From: Firmicutes bacterium UBA7510 | GTDB taxonomy: Bacteria > Bacillota > Clostridia > Tissierellales > Sedimentibacteraceae | Length of the DNA stretch: 30,648 nt | Reading direction: 5' to 3' | Assembly: GCA_002479485.1 (NCBI GenBank) | Contig: DLNM01000064.1 | Coordinates: forward strand, 38,153 to 68,800 | In this document: piece by piece, positions 23,482 through 30,497 of the stretch | Layout of the letters: every line of letters begins with the position of its first letter | Numbering within the stretch: the first letter of the stretch is position 1 | Made by a program: the position numbers and the translations under genes | Notes under the pieces: model-generated | Database searches by the model: none | What the model was told of the DNA's origin: nothing | The model's input: the letters and a program-made list of their open reading frames with translations, nothing else

Positions 23482-25035
23482 ATGAAAATTAAATACTTAT
23501 TTTTATTAATAGTTATTATATTTTTAGTTGGATGTAGTTCAAATATAGTTGGAATTAAAGATATTGATTTAATCAATACAAGGACTAATGAAAAAACTAC
23601 ATTAAATACAAATAGTCAAACCGCAAAATTAATAAAAGAGGCAATAAATAAATCCGAAAAAATTGAAAATTTTTCTATGGAGCCAGATTTTGAAGTTATA
23701 ATGAAGCATAAAAATGGAGAGGATGATGCCTACTTTTTTGCATTTAACTACTATGATCAAAAAACATATATTTTTAAAGATGATAATATATATGAAGTAA
23801 AAGATTATGTTTCGAAAAAATTCTTTCTAAATGATGATTTTGCAGATTTATATGTTAACAATACAATACCGAGTGTTGTCTTCAAGAAAAATGAAGAATT
23901 ATTAGATTTAAGCGGACAATATAAATGGACTTTTAGAAGAGTAAATAATAGCTTTTTTGAAAAAGAGGGTATTGTTGATACTAATAATAACATTCTTAAT
24001 GTAACGAATGATGACAATTTTTCATTGAATTTTGGTATAGAACCTGATAATTATATTTTTAAAATATATGATAATGGTGAAATTGTAAGAACATCAAAAT
24101 CTTTTAATGATATTGTAAAAAATATAAATTCTGACGGCGAATATTATATTGAACTAGTTGCAAAATGGAATGAAAAAATTAACAGAGATTATTATGGAGA
24201 GCAAAATATTAATTTTGTAGCTAATGTTGATTTACCTACTGAATTAGAGTTGTTGTCAAATGATAACTATCCTGGCAATGCATTATCAGTAATGATAAAA
24301 AATTCAAATGCTGATGAAAGTCTAAAAATCAGCTGTACAGCTGTTGATTCTGAAATTGAAATATTTAAGCATGAAGAAGGATATATAAGTATTATGCCTA
24401 TTAGTCTTGCAACTGTACCAGGTGAATATGAACTAATTTGTACTGTAAATGAAGGTAAGGATAATGAGTATAAATTATCTAAAACCTTTACAGTTAATGA
24501 TAAAAGCTTTAAAACACAGTATCTAGAAATTGCTGATGATGTCAGTAATCAAACTAGAACACAGGAAGCTAATAAAGAATATGCTGAATTTGTTAAAGCT
24601 GCAAGAAATGTTTCATCCTCAGAAAAGCTATGGGATGGTAATTTTATTATGCCAATAGAAGGTATACTTACAACGGACTTTGCTGAAATTAGATATGTAA
24701 ATGATGAAAAAACATCTTCAAGACATTCAGGAATAGATTTAGCAGCACCTAAAGGTACCAAAATAAAGGCTTCCAATACTGGCAAGGTTGTATTAACAAG
24801 ATATATGATATTAACAGGCAATACTATAGTAATAGACCATGGATTTGGATTGTTTACAACTTACTATCATCTTGATACTATGGATGTAAAAGCTGGAGAT
24901 GAAGTAAAAAAGGGAGACATTATAGGAACTGTAGGATCAACTGGATTCTCAACTGGACCTCATTTGCACTTTACTTTTAGTATACACAATAATTATGTGA
25001 ATCCTTATCAACCAATAATAAATTTATTTGAATAA
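23482..25035 (+). CDS. M23 peptidase lipoprotein
   Basis: A 517-residue lipoprotein: MKIKYLFLLIVIIFLVGC with C18 in a standard lipobox (LVGC). Residues 20-390 hold an unclassified region with beta-rich, Ig-like segments. The C-terminus is a peptidase M23 (LytM-type) domain, with zinc ligands in HSGID (H415, D419) and HLHF (H494, H496), plus GxxxGxxxGxTGxSTGPHLHF. This is the pattern of a functional peptidoglycan endopeptidase, placed outside the membrane to trim cell wall. GTG at 23473 is in frame but is part of the GAGGTG ribosome binding site, so ATG at 23482 is preferred. It is a single gene with no close partner; 23396-23470 is AT-rich with small inverted repeats. Confidence 0.92.
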   Translation: MKIKYLFLLIVIIFLVGCSSNIVGIKDIDLINTRTNEKTTLNTNSQTAKLIKEAINKSEKIENFSMEPDFEVIMKHKNGEDDAYFFAFNYYDQKTYIFKDDNIYEVKDYVSKKFFLNDDFADLYVNNTIPSVVFKKNEELLDLSGQYKWTFRRVNNSFFEKEGIVDTNNNILNVTNDDNFSLNFGIEPDNYIFKIYDNGEIVRTSKSFNDIVKNINSDGEYYIELVAKWNEKINRDYYGEQNINFVANVDLPTELELLSNDNYPGNALSVMIKNSNADESLKISCTAVDSEIEIFKHEEGYISIMPISLATVPGEYELICTVNEGKDNEYKLSKTFTVNDKSFKTQYLEIADDVSNQTRTQEANKEYAEFVKAARNVSSSEKLWDGNFIMPIEGILTTDFAEIRYVNDEKTSSRHSGIDLAAPKGTKIKASNTGKVVLTRYMILTGNTIVIDHGFGLFTTYYHLDTMDVKAGDEVKKGDIIGTVGSTGFSTGPHLHFTFSIHNNYVNPYQPIINLFE

Positions 25036-25050
25036 AAAGGGTAAATTATA

Positions 25051-25079
25051 TTTACATTATTTTAAAATTGTAGTATAAT
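25051..25079 (+). promoter_or_regulatory. Promoter of the NfeD/stomatin operon
   Basis: TTTACA (25051-25056), a 17-base spacer and TATAAT (25074-25079), with transcription expected near 25086. Confidence 0.68.
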
Positions 25080-25102
25080 ATAGGTAGATATTAAAAATAG
25101 CT

Positions 25103-25131
25103 CAAATGTATAGGCATAGCTTATACATTTG
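25103..25131 (+). other. Hairpin in the NfeD leader
   Basis: CAAATGTATA (25103-25112) and TATACATTTG (25122-25131) form a perfect 10-bp stem with a 9-base loop, near the 5' end of the predicted transcript. It is too far from a T run to be a terminator. It could stabilise the mRNA or bind a regulator. Confidence 0.6.
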
Positions 25132-25172
25132 TAGTCGAACTATGTTAATATATATATAAGGGAGGTGTTAGT

Positions 25173-25610
25173 ATGGAAAATATGGGCTTAGCATGGATAA
25201 TAGTGATGATTTCATGCATGGTCATAGAAGGATTGACAATGGGTGTAACCACTGTATGGTTTGCCTTTGGTGCTATAATAGCATTTTTGGCTTATAGCTT
25301 AGGAGCAAACTTAGCAATTCAAATTACTGCATTTTTAGTTGTTTCTATCGTACTTTTGTTTTTTACCAGACCTATTGTCACTAAGTATCTCAAAATTGGA
25401 AATACAAAAACAAATGCAGAAGGATTAATAGGGGAACGAGCAAAAGTTATCTCTAAAATTAACAATTTAAATAATGAAGGCTCAGTTCAGATTAAGGGGC
25501 AAATATGGTCAGCAAGATCACTATACGATAATATGGAGATAGAAAAAGATGCAATAGTTTACATCAAAAATATAGTAGGTGTGAAACTTATTGTAAGTAA
25601 AGATGAGTAA
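25173..25610 (+). CDS. NfeD family membrane protein
   Basis: A 145-residue protein with three or four membrane helices in residues 5-70 (MENMGLAWIIVMISCMVIEG ... FLVVSIVLLFF) followed by a soluble OB-fold-like domain (about 78-145, GLIGERAKVISKI ... GQIWSARS). It is the short NfeD type, which lacks the N-terminal protease domain. NfeD proteins pair with stomatin-like proteins; the next gene here, 60 bp downstream, is one. A GGGAGGTG site precedes the start. Proposed role is membrane quality control or lipid-microdomain organisation, from family knowledge. Confidence 0.92.
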   Translation: MENMGLAWIIVMISCMVIEGLTMGVTTVWFAFGAIIAFLAYSLGANLAIQITAFLVVSIVLLFFTRPIVTKYLKIGNTKTNAEGLIGERAKVISKINNLNNEGSVQIKGQIWSARSLYDNMEIEKDAIVYIKNIVGVKLIVSKDE

Positions 25611-25670
25611 AAATTCTAATAAAACATTAAAATTAAAATTTAATAATAAATTTATAGGAGGATATTTTAT

Positions 25671-26606
25671 ATGCCAGGATTGATTGGAATTTTAGTTGTA
25701 GTAGTATTAATTTTAGTAGTAGGAAATATTAAGGTTGTTCCACAAGCTCACGCATTTGTTATCGAGAGACTTGGTGCATACCAAGGAACATGGAGTGTTG
25801 GTTTGCACTTTAAATTACCATTAATTGAAAAAGTTGCGAAAAGAATTTCTTTAAAGGAGCAAGTAATTGACTTCCCTCCTCAACCAGTAATAACAAAAGA
25901 TAATGTTACAATGCAAATAGATACGGTAGTATATTTTCAAATTTCTGACCCTAAATTCTATACATATGGTGTTGACCACCCAATGTCAGCTATAGAAAAC
26001 TTAACAGCTACTAGCTTAAGAAATATAATAGGTGATTTAGAGTTAGACGAAACACTAACATCAAGAGAGCTAATAAATACTAAAATGAGAAGTGTGCTTG
26101 ATGAAGCAACTGATCCTTGGGGAATTAAAATTAACAGAGTTGAGTTGAAAAATATTATGCCACCTTCAGCAATCCAAGATGCTATGGAAAAACAAATGAA
26201 GGCGGAAAGAGAAAGAAGAGAATCTATACTTAGAGCTGAAGGTGAAAAGAAGTCAGCAATTTTAATTGCAGAGGGTAAAAAGGAATCTATGATTTTGCAA
26301 GCAGAGGCTGATAAAACATCAGTTATACTAGGAGCTGAAGCAAAAAAAGAAGCTGCTGTTAGAGAAGCAGAGGGTGAGGCAGAAGCAATACTAAAACTTC
26401 GTCAAGCTGAGGCTGAAGGATTAAAGATGCTAAAAGAAGCTGACCCAACTCAAGAAGTCTTAACTTTAAAAAGCTTCGAAGCATTAACTAAGGTAGCAGA
26501 TGGTAAATCAACAAAAATTATTATACCATCAAACTTGCAGAATGTTGCAAATCTAGCTACTGCATTTGTGGAAACTATAAAAGAAGATAATATTAATAAA
26601 AATTAA
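25671..26606 (+). CDS. SPFH/Band 7 stomatin-like protein
   Basis: A 311-residue membrane-anchored protein. One N-terminal hydrophobic helix (residues 3-22) is followed by the SPFH domain (about 22-180, VPQAHAFVIERLGAYQGTW ... VDTVVYFQISDPKFY), then a coiled coil rich in A/E/K repeats (185-260, ILRAEGEKKSAILIAEGKKE). Such proteins oligomerise in membrane microdomains. It forms a conserved pair with the NfeD gene upstream. An AGGAGG site lies 9 bases before ATG. A 14-bp terminator closes the operon. QmcA or paraslipin are the closest names in other bacteria. Confidence 0.94.
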   Translation: MPGLIGILVVVVLILVVGNIKVVPQAHAFVIERLGAYQGTWSVGLHFKLPLIEKVAKRISLKEQVIDFPPQPVITKDNVTMQIDTVVYFQISDPKFYTYGVDHPMSAIENLTATSLRNIIGDLELDETLTSRELINTKMRSVLDEATDPWGIKINRVELKNIMPPSAIQDAMEKQMKAERERRESILRAEGEKKSAILIAEGKKESMILQAEADKTSVILGAEAKKEAAVREAEGEAEAILKLRQAEAEGLKMLKEADPTQEVLTLKSFEALTKVADGKSTKIIIPSNLQNVANLATAFVETIKEDNINKN

Positions 26607-26610
26607 TACA

Positions 26611-26646
26611 ACAAAAAAAGCTGTACGACCTAACAGCTTTTTTTGT
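26611..26646 (+). terminator. Terminator of the NfeD/stomatin operon
   Basis: ACAAAAAAAGCTGT (26611-26624) and its exact reverse complement (26633-26646) form a 14-bp stem with an 8-base loop; the T-rich right arm acts as the termination tract. Confidence 0.92.
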
Positions 26647-26694
26647 TTGATAAAACCAGTTGCCAACAATATTATATATTATTTATAAATACAT

Positions 26695-26801
26695 CCATTT
26701 TAGTAGTGTCCATTATTAATAAAATGGTTAAATTAGTTGCAATATTATGCACATGTATATATAGGGGGAATGTACTGGGTATAGTATTGCAACTAATTTA
26801 A
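26695..26801. other. Structured non-coding stretch with a long hairpin
   Basis: A hairpin pairs 26695-26702 with 26720-26727 (8 bp). Directly next to it, 26728-26744 and 26785-26801 are perfect reverse complements (17 bp), and pairing continues inward to about 26753/26776 with G-U pairs and a mismatch, leaving a 22-base loop. No reading frame, terminator T run or known RNA family is recognised. Candidates are a small RNA, an insertion remnant, or a leader structure. Outside these hairpins and the operator-like sites, 26647-27077 shows no gene. Confidence 0.6.
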
Positions 26802-26871
26802 ATAATAAAGCTATGTGCACAGATAACAAAGTGTCATTAAAGTTTTATACATGAATTTCTAGCCTAATTTT

Positions 26872-27051
26872 TAACAAATATAAGATTTTTGTTGTATATA
26901 TAGAATATTTGTTATATTATAGAATTATAATAATGATTTTTGAGTATAACAAATAAATTGGCAAACGTATATGTATGTCAAGTTATTTGTTTTCTTATTT
27001 TAAGTATAATAGAAAATTTTCTAATTGTCAACTATAAAATTGAAAGTTTTC
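26872..27051 (+). promoter_or_regulatory. Operator-like repeats upstream of the XRE regulator
   Basis: Three copies of an ATAACAAATA-type motif appear: 26872-26881, 26905-26914 (inverted relative to the first) and about 26944-26954. Two palindromes follow: AGAAAATTTTCT (27011-27022), immediately after a TATAAT at 27005-27010, and a related GAAAGTTTTC (27042-27051), 31 bp apart. A possible promoter (TTGTTG 26889-26894, 18 bases, TATATT 26913-26918) overlaps the second motif. XRE regulators commonly bind such sites to repress their own gene. Confidence 0.5.
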
Positions 27052-27077
27052 TAAATTATATCAAAAGAGGTGATATT

Positions 27078-27476
27078 TTGACATTGTACGATAGAATCAA
27101 AAAAATTGCAGACGATAAAAATATGTCTATTGCTTACATAGAAGAAAGCGTTAAGATAAGTAATGGTTCTATTGCTAAGTGGAAACAAAATATTCCCAAA
27201 GCAGATAATTTATATAAGGTTGCAAAGTTTCTAGGATATAGCGTTGAGTTTTTAATGTCTAATGAACATTTTGATACAAACTCTAATGACTTAGAAAATA
27301 GTTATGTAATAAAAGAAAATATAGTAGACTATAAATCATTTTTAAATGAAAATGAAATCGAGATTCTAAATATCTTGAAAAGATTTACTGATAATAGAAA
27401 TCAAATTAAATTTATCGCTAGGGCTGAAGCTTTAGCTGAGGAAATGTTAGCTAATATAGAAGAAAACAAAAAATAA
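27078..27476 (+). CDS. XRE-family transcriptional regulator
   Basis: A cytosolic DNA-binding protein of about 132 residues. Residues 1-60 form a helix-turn-helix of the XRE/Cro/CI family (LYDRIKKIADDKNMSIAYIEESVKISNGSIAKWKQNIPKADNLYKVAKFLGYSVEFLM), and the C-terminal half (60-132) is helical and probably mediates dimerisation. I set the start at TTG 27078, preceded by AGAGGTG; TTG 27084 is also possible. A longer in-frame extension to 26940 has a hydrophobic unstructured sequence and covers the palindromes, so it is rejected. It is alone and ends in a terminator. Its targets are unknown; self-regulation is likely from the repeats upstream. Confidence 0.85.
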   Translation: MTLYDRIKKIADDKNMSIAYIEESVKISNGSIAKWKQNIPKADNLYKVAKFLGYSVEFLMSNEHFDTNSNDLENSYVIKENIVDYKSFLNENEIEILNILKRFTDNRNQIKFIARAEALAEEMLANIEENKK

Positions 27477-27510
27477 AGTAGTGAACATAAATATGTTTCA
27501 CTACTTTTTT
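27475..27510. terminator. Bidirectional terminator after the XRE gene
   Basis: AAAGTAGTGAACA (27475-27487) pairs with TGTTTCACTACTTT (27494-27507) with one bulged base, followed by T. It starts at the stop codon of the regulator, and its A-rich left side can serve the converging gene ending at 27557. Confidence 0.85.
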
Positions 27511-27512
27511 GC

Positions 27513-27537
27513 TAACAATATTGAAACAATATTGTTA
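27513..27537. repeat. Perfect 11-bp hairpin with three-base loop
   Basis: TAACAATATTG (27513-27523), AAA, CAATATTGTTA (27527-27537). It abuts the terminator at 27475-27510. On the minus strand it is 20 bp after the stop of the membrane protein gene and may help its termination, but no T run follows directly. Confidence 0.6.
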
Positions 27538-27556
27538 AAATCAATCTTTTACTTTA

Positions 27557-28156
27557 TCATTTTTTCTTTTTATACAAAGACCTTGAAAGTGTTATTGAAT
27601 CTCTAGTTTTAAGGTACTTATCAGTCATTAATTCTTGTATGACAAGTATTATGCCTACAAAAATTATAATATCGCCTATACTTAATATAACATCATATAT
27701 ATAATATTCGCTTAGAGAAAATAATTTGCCAAGAGCGCTTAAATTTGCATTTTCTGCTGGTATAAAAAATTTTATTTTATTTGCCAGAAGTAAACTATGC
27801 ATCTCTTCGCCATAAAGACTAAGAATTATATCGCTTTTAACTGGTATTTTGAAGCTATTAACACACATACATATAAAGTTCATCATTACACCAATTAAAG
27901 GTAAAAACATAAATTTTTTGTCTAAGTTAAACGTTAATACTATTATTATAAGAGCATATGTAAGTATTAAAAAGACATTATATAGACTTGAATTAAAATC
28001 TAACAAACCTAAGTTCATAACAATTATAGACACAAATGAAATTAGAGCTAAAATAATGAGTGGTGAAAGATTAACCTTTAAATACTCAAGCCTAGAAAGC
28101 TTACCTTTTCTAATTGTACCAATAATTATACCTATAATAATAGCTTCTATAATCAT
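27557..28156 (-). CDS. DUF5317-like membrane protein
   Basis: A 199-residue integral membrane protein with about five helices: 1-16, 30-50, 58-78, 82-100 and 155-178. The region NSFKIPVKSD...SLLLANKIKFFIPAENANLSALGKLF followed by DVILSIGDIIIFVGI resembles the DUF5317 family of clostridial membrane proteins (in which NGGxMPV precedes a H...K.P.LGD-like segment), here with several substitutions. The function of that family is unknown. The start follows AGAAAGGGA. It lies 74 bp downstream of pepT on the same strand and may be on the same transcript. The C-terminus is strongly basic (SLYKKKK). Confidence 0.68.
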   Translation of the reverse strand: MIIEAIIIGIIIGTIRKGKLSRLEYLKVNLSPLIILALISFVSIIVMNLGLLDFNSSLYNVFLILTYALIIIVLTFNLDKKFMFLPLIGVMMNFICMCVNSFKIPVKSDIILSLYGEEMHSLLLANKIKFFIPAENANLSALGKLFSLSEYYIYDVILSIGDIIIFVGIILVIQELMTDKYLKTRDSITLSRSLYKKKK

Positions 28157-28230
28157 AATAAATTCCCTTTCTTCTAAATATTTCCTAATTCAATAATATC
28201 TTATATGACAAATATTATCAACTAAAAAAT

Positions 28231-29451
28231 TTATACTGTATATAATTCTACAATTTTTAATAAAATATCAACTACTCTTTCCATTGACTGAACTGGTATG
28301 TATTCATATCTGCCGTGGAAGTTATATCCGCCTGTACATAGGTTAGGACATGGAAGTCCCATAAAAGATAATCTTGCTCCGTCAGTACCGCCTCTAATTG
28401 GTATTATATTAGGAATTATATCAAGTTCAACCATTGCTTTTTTAGCAGTTTCTATAATATGCATATGAGGTAGTATTTTTTCCTTCATATTAAAGTATGA
28501 ATCAGAAAGCTTTAATTCAACTGTATTTTCACCGTATTTTTCATTTAAATATTTAGCAATTTTAACAAATCTTTCCTTTTTGATATTAAATTTGTCCATA
28601 TCATGGTCTCGGATTATATATTGCATTTTAACCTGTTCAACATTTCCAGCCATGTCATTTAAATGACTAAAGCCTTCATATCCTTCAGTAAACGCAGGAT
28701 TTTCAAACACTGGAAGCATATTATGTAGTTCCATACCAATAAGTAGGGCACTTACCATTTTACCTTTTGCACTTCCTGGGTGTATGTTAGTACCGTTAAC
28801 GGTTATTTTTGCGCTTGCAGCATTAAAGTTTTCATATTCAAGCTCACCAAGTTCACCACCATCTACAGTATACCCAAAATCAGCACCAAAATCCTTTAAA
28901 TTAAAATGATCAGCTCCACTGCCCACTTCTTCATCAGGTGTGAAACCTAGCTTTATAGTTCCATGCTTAATGCTTGGATTGCTTATAAGAGTTTCAGCCA
29001 TAGTTAAAATTTCAGCTATACCAGCCTTATCATCAGCACCAAGAAGAGTAGTCCCATCAGTTACAATTAAATCTTTGCCGATATTACTCTTTAGATGCTC
29101 AAATTCTGATGTTTTCATGATTATATTCTTTTCTTCATTTAAAACTATATCTTTTCCATCATAATTTTTTATTATTCTAGTTTTTATATCTTTTCCTGAC
29201 AAATCAGGTGATGTATCCATATGTGCAATAAAAGCAATCGTAGGGATTTCTTTATCAATATTTTTTTCTATTGTGCCATAAACATAACCATATTCGTCCA
29301 TGTACGCGTCTTTTATACCTATAGCTTTCATTTCTTCAACTAAAAATTTAGCTAAATTCTTTTGTTTTTCACTTGTTGGAACAGTAGTTGAATCTGGATT
29401 AGATTCAGTATCAAAAGAAACATACTTCAAAAATCTTTCAGAAACATGCAT
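28231..29451 (-). CDS. pepT: Peptidase T (tripeptidase)
   Basis: A zinc-dependent M20B aminopeptidase that releases the N-terminal residue of tripeptides; cytosolic. The 406-residue length is normal. Zinc ligands and active-site blocks are all visible: AHMDTSPD (H77, D79), LLGADDKAGIAEI (D140), TPDEEVGSGADHF (E174 general base, E175), YTVDGGELGELEYENFNAAS, HPGSAKGKMVSAL and PIRGGTDGARLSFMGLPCPNL near the C-terminus. The start is preceded by GGAGGA. An extended -10 promoter lies at 29488-29493. It probably degrades peptides taken up as nutrients, consistent with an amino-acid-using anaerobe; the last point is inference. Confidence 0.97.
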   Translation of the reverse strand: MHVSERFLKYVSFDTESNPDSTTVPTSEKQKNLAKFLVEEMKAIGIKDAYMDEYGYVYGTIEKNIDKEIPTIAFIAHMDTSPDLSGKDIKTRIIKNYDGKDIVLNEEKNIIMKTSEFEHLKSNIGKDLIVTDGTTLLGADDKAGIAEILTMAETLISNPSIKHGTIKLGFTPDEEVGSGADHFNLKDFGADFGYTVDGGELGELEYENFNAASAKITVNGTNIHPGSAKGKMVSALLIGMELHNMLPVFENPAFTEGYEGFSHLNDMAGNVEQVKMQYIIRDHDMDKFNIKKERFVKIAKYLNEKYGENTVELKLSDSYFNMKEKILPHMHIIETAKKAMVELDIIPNIIPIRGGTDGARLSFMGLPCPNLCTGGYNFHGRYEYIPVQSMERVVDILLKIVELYTV

Positions 29452-29487
29452 AATTAAAATTCCTCCGTTTTATATATTATTGTATAT

Positions 29488-29493
29488 ATTATA
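29488..29493 (-). promoter_or_regulatory. Extended -10 promoter of pepT
   Basis: On the minus strand the sequence is TGCTATAAT, an extended -10 element, 37 bp before the pepT start. A -35 box is weak. Confidence 0.5.
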
Positions 29494-29518
29494 GCATTTT
29501 ATTAAAAAAAATAAATAA

Positions 29519-29640
29519 GAATTTAGCTTAATAAGTTAGTAGATTTATAATTACTTCGATATACTTTTATTACGAATCTAAGGAAAGCGAAGTAGATAAA
29601 AAATGTTTCTGTTTCAATCAAAGAAAAATAAAAGGATTTT
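29519..29640. repeat. Second copy of the window-end repeat, inverted
   Basis: This stretch aligns with the minus strand of 318-438. Shared blocks include TTAATAAGTTAGTAGA at the outer end, ACGAATCTAAG, and AAAAAACG/TGTTTCTG. The run at 29589-29608 is identical to 265-284. A hairpin motif at 29622-29643 matches 91-113. The outer edge is close to the pepT promoter. Confidence 0.75.
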
Positions 29641-29679
29641 TCTTTGGTTAGCTTGTTAGTCGGCTAGAGGCGTGATATC

Positions 29680-29781
29680 GCATAATTAAAATTAACTTTT
29701 ATACGCCTTCCTCGGAGTGTCCCTCCTTATCAAATAGAGGGACGTAAGAATGAGAAGTAAAAAAGTTAATTTCTATTATGC
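29680..29781. repeat. Nested inverted repeat in the right-end element
   Basis: Arms 29680-29700 and 29761-29781 match at 19 of 21 positions, enclosing a 60-base segment with its own stem (GTCCCTC 29719-29725 and GAGGGAC 29737-29743). A further 8-bp stem GCTAAATT/AATTTAGC lies at about 29812-29835. No frame is open. The whole of 29452-29858 is thus repeat and hairpin DNA without a gene. Confidence 0.7.
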
Positions 29782-29858
29782 CCTATCTATGCTACACCAA
29801 AAATATTAGTGCGCTAAATTCTTATTTAATTTAGCAAAAGTGCTTTAACAACCTAATA

Positions 29859-29888
29859 TTGACAATTGGTAAAAAAATGTATTACAAT
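29859..29888 (+). promoter_or_regulatory. Promoter of the GNAT gene
   Basis: TTGACA (29859-29864), an 18-base spacer and TACAAT (29883-29888). The TTG that opens the longest reading frame is the -35 box, so that upstream start is false. Confidence 0.68.
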
Positions 29889-29921
29889 TCTTATATTAGG
29901 TGTATTGCAAGGAGAATAAAA

Positions 29922-30497
29922 ATGGAAAGTACTATTATATTAAAAACGGAAAGATTAATATTGAGACCATTTGCAGTAAATGATGCTGAATTGGCTTTAC
30001 GTAACAGTAATTGTCCAACAGTTGCTGAAGCCATGTCAGATATGGTTATGAAAGACACAACGGAGGCAACCAACTGGATTCATTGGATTAATGATATGGC
30101 AAACTTGGAATCTCCATGGGAGATATTAGCAATAGAACTAAAAAATATCTGTACGTGTATCGGTCTTATTGGTGTAATCCCGCAACAAAAGATTCAAGGC
30201 GAGGTTGAAATTCTTTTTTCAATTTGTGACGAATATCAAAATAGAGGATATGCAACAGAGGCGGCAAATGCAATTATTGATTGGTTTTTTAATTCTCGTG
30301 GCAAAACATATTTGTGCGCAATTGTTAAAACTACCAATATACCATCTCAGAAAGTTATTGAAAAGTTAGGATTTATTTTTATTGAAGAACGAGAAATCGA
30401 GTATGATTACAAACCAACGATGTTTAAATACTATAAGTTACAAAACCCACAAAATGTACAAATTAACCTATCTGACGAACATACAGAAGTAAAGTGA
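29922..30497 (+). CDS. GNAT family N-acetyltransferase (RimJ/RimL-like)
   Basis: A 191-residue acetyltransferase starting MESTIILKTERLILRPF, the typical opening of the RimJ/RimL-like GNAT group. It transfers acetyl from acetyl-CoA to an amine, often the N-terminus of a protein or a small molecule. The acetyl-CoA loop is YQNRGYATEAANAII at about 106-120, followed by the usual C-terminal motif AIVKTTNIPSQKVIEKLGFIF. The start at 29922 is set by AAGGAGA eight bases upstream. The gene sits between two inverted copies of a repeat and has its own promoter, so it may be an acquired gene. The substrate is unknown. Its stop overlaps a possible next frame by four bases. Confidence 0.87.
   Translation: MESTIILKTERLILRPFAVNDAELALRNSNCPTVAEAMSDMVMKDTTEATNWIHWINDMANLESPWEILAIELKNICTCIGLIGVIPQQKIQGEVEILFSICDEYQNRGYATEAANAIIDWFFNSRGKTYLCAIVKTTNIPSQKVIEKLGFIFIEEREIEYDYKPTMFKYYKLQNPQNVQINLSDEHTEVK

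Noticed and set aside
26940..27077. 46-residue N-terminal extension of the XRE protein.
   Set aside because: It has no ribosome binding site, spans operator-like palindromes, and is unlike XRE N-termini.
29859..29921. TTG at 29859 as start of the GNAT gene.
   Set aside because: It is the -35 box of a good promoter; ATG 29922 has AAGGAGA and starts the conserved family sequence.
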